From NCBI RefSeq assembly GCF_000002425.4, contig NC_037261.1:2030659-2094658 (forward strand): DNA of 64,000 bases. Reading direction: 5' to 3'. This stretch comes from Physcomitrium patens. Its lineage: Eukaryota > Streptophyta > Bryopsida > Funariales > Funariaceae. The position numbers and the translations under genes are program-made. The stretch's first letter is position 1. Each line of letters starts with the position of its first letter. This document shows, in pieces, positions 59,438 through 64,000 of this stretch. Under the pieces are notes generated by a model. The model saw only the letters and a list, made by a program, of their open reading frames with translations. It ran no database searches and had not been told where the DNA came from.

Positions 59438-60724
59438 ATGGATGGCACTCAAAAGGAGAGCGAAGCGGTCACCGGCACCTACGATGCGATTGTCATTGGT
59501 GCTGGAATAATAGGCAGCTCCACGGCTTACCAATTAGCTAAACGGGGGAAGTCTGTTCTCCTACTCGAGCAGTTTGATTTTCTTCATCATATAGGGTCTT
59601 CACATGGAGAGTCTCGAACGATCCGGGTAACATATCCAGAACTTTATTACACTAAAATGATGAAGGAAGCGTACCAACTGTGGGAAGAAGCTGAGACTGA
59701 AGCTGGATACATGGTATACCATCAAACTGGGCAACTTGACTTTGGTCCGCAATCCAGCACTAGCTTGCACTCGGTAGTTTCTAATCTGGTAGAGGAGAAT
59801 ATCGAACACGAAGTACTCACCCACGAAGAATGTAAAGCCCGGTTTCCAATCTTGAAATTGCCTGAAGACTCACTCATAGTGTACACAAAACAGGGAGGAA
59901 TCATCCGGGCATCTAAGGCTGTAGCTATGTTTCAAGCACTTGCGCTTCGACATGGCGCAACACTTCGAGACAGAGCCAAGCTTGTGCAAGTATCTACGAG
60001 TTTATCTTCCTCAGATGGTTCATTCGAATATGTTGTTGAAACCAGCCGGGGCACTGCTTTCGGAAGGACTTGCGTATTAGCAGCTGGCGCTTGGACTCCT
60101 CAGATTGTGAGAGAATTGTCAGGTTTAGAGCTCCCCATTGAGCCGTTGCACACATCAATCGCGTACTGGGAAGTAGTAGACTCCGATCCAGATGTTTTAT
60201 CTGCAGCCAAGGGCTTCCCAGTCTTTGCAGACTACGGTCTGCCATACATTTACGGTACACCCTCAATTGAGTACCCTGGTCAAATCAAAGTTTCTGTACA
60301 TAGTGGGACTCCTTGCGACCCCAACAAGCGTGTTGTCGCGCCGGATATGCATCTTCTGCGGAAGGAAGTAAGCCCATGGCTTGTGAGTCGGTTTGCAGGA
60401 ACTGTGCAATCTGAATCTCCGATTACAGCACTAGGGTGTATGTACTCCATGACTCCAGACGAGGATTTCATTCTAGACTTCCTTCCTTTGAAACCGAACG
60501 CCATGTGCAGCACAAATGGGTCAATCCTAGTGGCAGCAGGATTTTCAGGACACGGATTTAAGATGGGTCCGTTGATTGGACGCATTATGGCGGACCTCGC
60601 CCTCAATGGAACTGCTTCAAATGTGCCACTGGAAATTTTTTCCATCAGGCGTTTCGAGAACACTTTGGGTAACCAGAAGGAGGAGTCACAGGTGAAGCCA
60701 GTGGTGCACTCCCCGCATTTATAG
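59438..60724 (+). CDS. FAD-dependent sarcosine/pipecolate oxidase-like enzyme
   Basis: A single-exon frame of 428 aa from the ATG at 59438; the frame is open further upstream but only via a GTG. The N-terminal Rossmann motif is DAIVIGAGIIGSSTAYQLAK, followed by LLLEQFDFLHHIGSSHGESR typical of monomeric sarcosine oxidase/MTOX relatives. Further blocks are GGIIRASKAVAMFQAL, VLAAGAWTPQIV, YIYGTPSIEYPGQIKVSVH, ALGCMYSMTPDEDFILDF (the Cys is at the position of covalent FAD attachment) and VAAGFSGHGFKMGPLIGRI. The plant member from Arabidopsis oxidises sarcosine, N-methyl amino acids or L-pipecolate in peroxisomes, making H2O2. The C-terminus ends PHL, which could be a weak PTS1. Lack of introns contrasts with neighbouring genes. 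Its 3' end converges on the small minus-strand gene. Confidence 0.93.
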   Translation: MDGTQKESEAVTGTYDAIVIGAGIIGSSTAYQLAKRGKSVLLLEQFDFLHHIGSSHGESRTIRVTYPELYYTKMMKEAYQLWEEAETEAGYMVYHQTGQLDFGPQSSTSLHSVVSNLVEENIEHEVLTHEECKARFPILKLPEDSLIVYTKQGGIIRASKAVAMFQALALRHGATLRDRAKLVQVSTSLSSSDGSFEYVVETSRGTAFGRTCVLAAGAWTPQIVRELSGLELPIEPLHTSIAYWEVVDSDPDVLSAAKGFPVFADYGLPYIYGTPSIEYPGQIKVSVHSGTPCDPNKRVVAPDMHLLRKEVSPWLVSRFAGTVQSESPITALGCMYSMTPDEDFILDFLPLKPNAMCSTNGSILVAAGFSGHGFKMGPLIGRIMADLALNGTASNVPLEIFSIRRFENTLGNQKEESQVKPVVHSPHL

Positions 60725-61538
60725 AATTAAATTCGTATTAGTTGTAAATGGTCTGATCTACGATGCTATATTCAAACCTTGTAGTGTGGCAGGCTTGCGC
60801 GTTGTATCAAGATTAGTATATAGGTCCTATACAGAAAAGGTTCGCATACTAATGGCAGATACCTTTCGGGCTTCTAGTTAAGCAAATAGCGTTTAGGTGA
60901 TATGAATCAGCTGTACGATGTTTGCAAGAAGTAAATCACATCTGTTTTTGTTCATTCACCACTTATTTTACTGCGCTGCATCTAGTTCTTATGTTCGAAC
61001 TTTGCTTTGAGGAACACATTTACGTGGATTGTTTCAAGTCATGTGAATTTGGTTCGTGTTGTTTCTAAAATGTGTAGTGGAGTTCATCAATCTGAATGCA
61101 GATGTTTCTTGTCTCCATATTTTGCCCTCATGTGAGATTTCTGTAAGCTCAAATATAAATTTTGTGATGGAGCTTCTGGATTTCGGGGCATGAATATGGA
61201 GTCGCTCCTCATCCTACCTCACTTAATGGCAATTAGACAAGGAGATCTCTTCTGTGGCTTCCCTCCTCTCACTGAAAATATAGAATAATTGAGCTGAAAG
61301 CAGAACCTTAATCTTGTACTAGATCGTTTTCAAGAGCTCGCACGCAACTTCAGGTAAAGTCGGAAAGAGGGTGTAATCGAAATTAGCGAAACCATGTGGA
61401 GGAACGGATGGAATGTGAAGGACAAGTGTACAAAGACGCTCTGATCAATTGAGGTGGAAAAAAGGAAAACAGCCAAAATTAATACCGTTCTTAAGATATA
61501 CAAAACAAGTCTCTCCTCCGTAAACTCCTCCTAAATAA
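60725..61538. other. Convergent 3' UTR region
   Basis: Between the stops of the oxidase (plus) and the small membrane-protein gene (minus). Presumably 3' untranslated regions of both; no other gene seen. Confidence 0.5.
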
Positions 61539-61808
61539 CTAAATATAAGACCTATAATACTTGGAAGTGGAAGGCGAAACATTGTGAAGGAGCTGCGTGA
61601 TGAGAACCACGACGAGGCCCACAATCATGAAGACAACCATTGCGTCAAAAAACAAGCGCGCGATAAAGTAAACGACGCAAAGGGCGATAAGGGATTGGAA
61701 AAAGTTCTCCCCGTCAACGCCATCGCTGTATGGTCTGTACACTACTTCATTGTAGGTACTCTCTGGAGGCGAATAGGCCCAGTAGTGTTCCTCCACTCTC
61801 CTATCCAT
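61539..61808 (-). CDS. Small membrane protein, unknown function
   Basis: An 89-codon frame with ATG at 61808 (MDRRVEEHYWAYSPPESTYN). After a hydrophilic, Tyr/Pro-rich N-terminus of about 33 residues there is FFQSLIALCVVYFIARLFFD and then AMVVFMIVGLVVVLITQLLH, i.e. two closely spaced or one long hydrophobic segment, ending with SPSTSKYYRSYI. Coding likelihood rests on the true ATG, the coherent hydrophobicity and gene-like upstream sequence. No family recognised. The frame on the opposite strand (61584-61820) is its shadow. It could be a single uninterrupted exon of a short gene. Confidence 0.6.
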   Translation of the reverse strand: MDRRVEEHYWAYSPPESTYNEVVYRPYSDGVDGENFFQSLIALCVVYFIARLFFDAMVVFMIVGLVVVLITQLLHNVSPSTSKYYRSYI

Positions 61809-62960
61809 GAAACCTGTTAGTTAATTCGAAACGCCTTCAATGTCTTCTCTCTTTTTCGGATCTTCAAGAATTCGAACTTCTGCTCAAACCTGGGTTATCT
61901 TAAGAAAAAGAACCGATCAGGGTACAGCTAATCCAAAGTCCTGAGTAATCCTTCACTCCAATGAGTCACTCTTAGAAAGATTTCAGCACAAGTCCAAACG
62001 ACGTAGCTTAATTGTAATCGAGCTCAAAATGGACGCCAACAACCCCGAACCGACCTGTCTTTCAATCTCCCAAGCTTCCTTGCCTCAGTGTAGTAGAAAA
62101 CGCCACAGGTTCCAGTGTAATTAAGTGCAACCCCCCTCCCAATAAAATGCAGCACCTCAACTGCAAACCATACCGACAGCGTCGAGAAATGCTCCAGCTA
62201 TCAGGCGAAGACCCAATGTGAAATCAAGACACTCACAAGCTTTTCAGAAACTCAACCAAATCGTCAACCTAGCTTCAGCAAACCAGCCACACCTTCATTT
62301 ACGAACCCACTCTCAAGAACCAGACACAGAAAAAAAACACTTGCAGCAAGCTACACTTCACACACCAACTACGAACCGGAAAACCGAAACTCGATCGCAG
62401 AAAGGTTTGTTCAACCAGCTGATAAAACTGCACAACAACAACAACAACAACAAGGAAAAAAACCACCAGCAAGGTGTCCCGCATGGAAAATTGGCCCAAG
62501 AGGACGGACCGGTAGATGATGGCCACGACCGAACCACGCCCGCCAGACGAATGACTCCCCCGAAACCCCGTGTCCGCGGCTGCGAACCAAACAACGTGGT
62601 GGTGGTCCCCGCGAGCGCCTTCTTCACCTCCAATTTAGAATTGGGTCTCTCTCTCGCCTCCATTGTTCGCTGGCAATTGAGCTCCATCGCGCACTCCGAT
62701 TCCTGCAACAACAGCACACACATCCATCGACACTACGAATCCTTCCAAGTGTGATGAAGCTTCGTGAAGCTGTCTGTCTGTGTATGTGTGTGCATACGTG
62801 GAGCTGCGTGGCCAACGTGGCCCACGGGGTAGGGCGTAGGTGTCAGGAAGCGGTGACTGAGGGTCCACGATGTCGGCTGACGTGGAGTGTTGACCAAGAA
62901 TAGAAGGACCACGACGCGGCTCTCGTGCCCTAGATTGATGGTCTAGAAGCTTCTGGTTGC
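61809..62960 (-). promoter_or_regulatory. Upstream region of the small membrane-protein gene
   Basis: GC-normal, CG-containing sequence upstream on the minus strand. An (AAC)n run is at about 62433-62454. The long plus-strand frame at 62218-62754 (178 codons) is low complexity (Gln/Asn/Thr/His-rich) without domain features and is not called. Confidence 0.35.
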
Positions 62961-63430
62961 TTTGGAGGCGCCACGGGAATAAGGCCTTTGGTGAGGTGGC
63001 TTGCCACCTATGCAGGGAAAGTTGCCTTCCTCATGGTTGCTACTTGGCTGCAGGACCATCATGACTGCTTACATGGCATTTTTGTGGCTGTTACGCATGT
63101 GGGTCTAATTACTGCTATTTTATTTATTTATTTATTTCTTCATTTTTATAATTATTGCTTATAAAAATGAATAAATAAATAAATAAATAAATAAGATTAT
63201 AACAACATAATTATTTAGTCTATTCTAATGTTTTTTTTTTTTTGAAGAAGTTAGACTTCAACAAAATAAAATAGAAAATTAGATTTTGTAATAAAATAGA
63301 AAATTAGATTTTGTAATAAAATAGAAAATTAGATGTTGTAGATGAATCATGCTACCATAATGTTCTATGTTACTAATATATTTTTTGAAGTGCCTTCTTT
63401 TGTTAAATTTTTTATGTGATTTGTTAAAAA

Positions 63431-63467
<37 letters not shown>

Positions 63468-63906
63468 TATACAAAGATGTAATATCTAATTCATACATCA
63501 ATTCAACATACCATTATTTAATATTCTACAAGACTTCAAAAGTGAATGCCATTGGTTAATTTATATTAAATTAGACATAAGATATAAAAGATCCAATTTG
63601 TAATTAATTCATTCCATTAGATAACCATACTTCACAATATTACTACTCAACTATTTACCAACCACAATGATTCTATAACTTCTTTAGTTATCACATTTAA
63701 CTTAATCATAACATCTTATTTAGTAATACTTATCATATAATTTGTTTGATTCAATCTACTACCTTTATTCTTTAAGTTGTTTAATCATAATTTTTTTCTT
63801 ACATTATAAATAATTTTTGATATTTTAAGATTTCTATGTAAGAAAATAAATAAATAAATAAGAAAAAGTGGTGATTTATATCTCCTTATTTGTTCTATTT
63901 TATTCC

Positions 63907-63937
<31 letters not shown>

Positions 63938-64000
63938 TATTTATAGATGTATAAAGATCTCTAAAAGTTAATAAGAGATAATTTATAAAAGATTGTATAT
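62961..64000. other. AT-rich spacer with simple and inverted repeats
   Basis: 63117-63190 holds a hairpin of about 30-bp (TATT)n-rich arms around ATTATTGCT. A 25-bp unit (AAAATAGAAAATTAGATTTT...) is repeated about three times at 63268-63342. (AT)n runs are at about 63437-63463 and 63909-63931. No gene seen. Confidence 0.65.

Noticed and set aside
62218..62754. Plus-strand frame of 178 codons
   Set aside because: Low-complexity Gln/Asn/His/Thr composition, no domain, in the upstream region of a minus-strand gene.
63117..63190. AT-rich hairpin as an RNA gene
   Set aside because: The arms are simple TATT/AATA repeats; pairing of this kind is expected from low complexity.

Overview
The window looks like nuclear DNA of a land plant, most likely a moss such as Physcomitrium patens (inference). 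The genes carry many short spliceosomal introns and sit as GC-normal islands in very AT-rich DNA packed with decayed LTR retrotransposons. Gene content is plant-like (AUX1/LAX auxin importer, 20S proteasome PBD, plant-type sarcosine oxidase) together with a KDM2/KDM7-type JmjC gene, a class I do not know from Arabidopsis. No organellar, bacterial or CRISPR features were seen.

Layout. 1-8.8 kb is a graveyard of decayed Copia and Ty3 chromovirus pieces with several old LTRs and a 64-bp tandem repeat. 8.8-9.9 kb and 12.7-14.35 kb are GC-normal islands without a gene I can support; the second ends beside a clean tRNA-Pro(AGG). Inverted-repeat (MITE-like) elements lie at 11.1, 11.9, 14.9 and 33.4 kb. 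15.6-18.7 kb is another decayed chromovirus. A complete proteasome beta-4 (PBD) gene is on the minus strand (19.3-20.5 kb) and a complete 8-exon AUX1/LAX gene on the plus strand (23.8-26.6 kb). A Copia element with both LTRs and a target duplication fills 27.8-33.3 kb. A 7-exon gene for a 303-aa DUF4504-like protein follows (34.0-36.1 kb), with a perfect 41-bp hairpin in its first intron. 38.3-42.1 kb is AT-rich repeat DNA. At 42.1-49.0 kb a Ty3 chromovirus has inserted, in opposite orientation, into a solo LTR of its own family; both target duplications survive. 51.4-56.6 kb is the 14-exon KDM2/7-like gene, with one apparent U12-type AT-AC intron and one GC-AG intron. A single-exon sarcosine/pipecolate oxidase-like gene (59.4-60.7 kb) converges on a small membrane-protein gene (61.5-61.8 kb, minus).

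The host genes are independent housekeeping, hormone-transport, chromatin and metabolic genes; nothing suggests an operon or pathway cluster. The points I consider most worth following are the AT-AC intron, the 118-codon extra reading frame downstream of the chromodomain with a recognisable relic in a second decayed copy, the intronic hairpin, and the nested same-family insertion. Exon boundaries were worked out by hand from splice consensus, reading-frame continuity and family conservation; no transcript evidence or database search was available.
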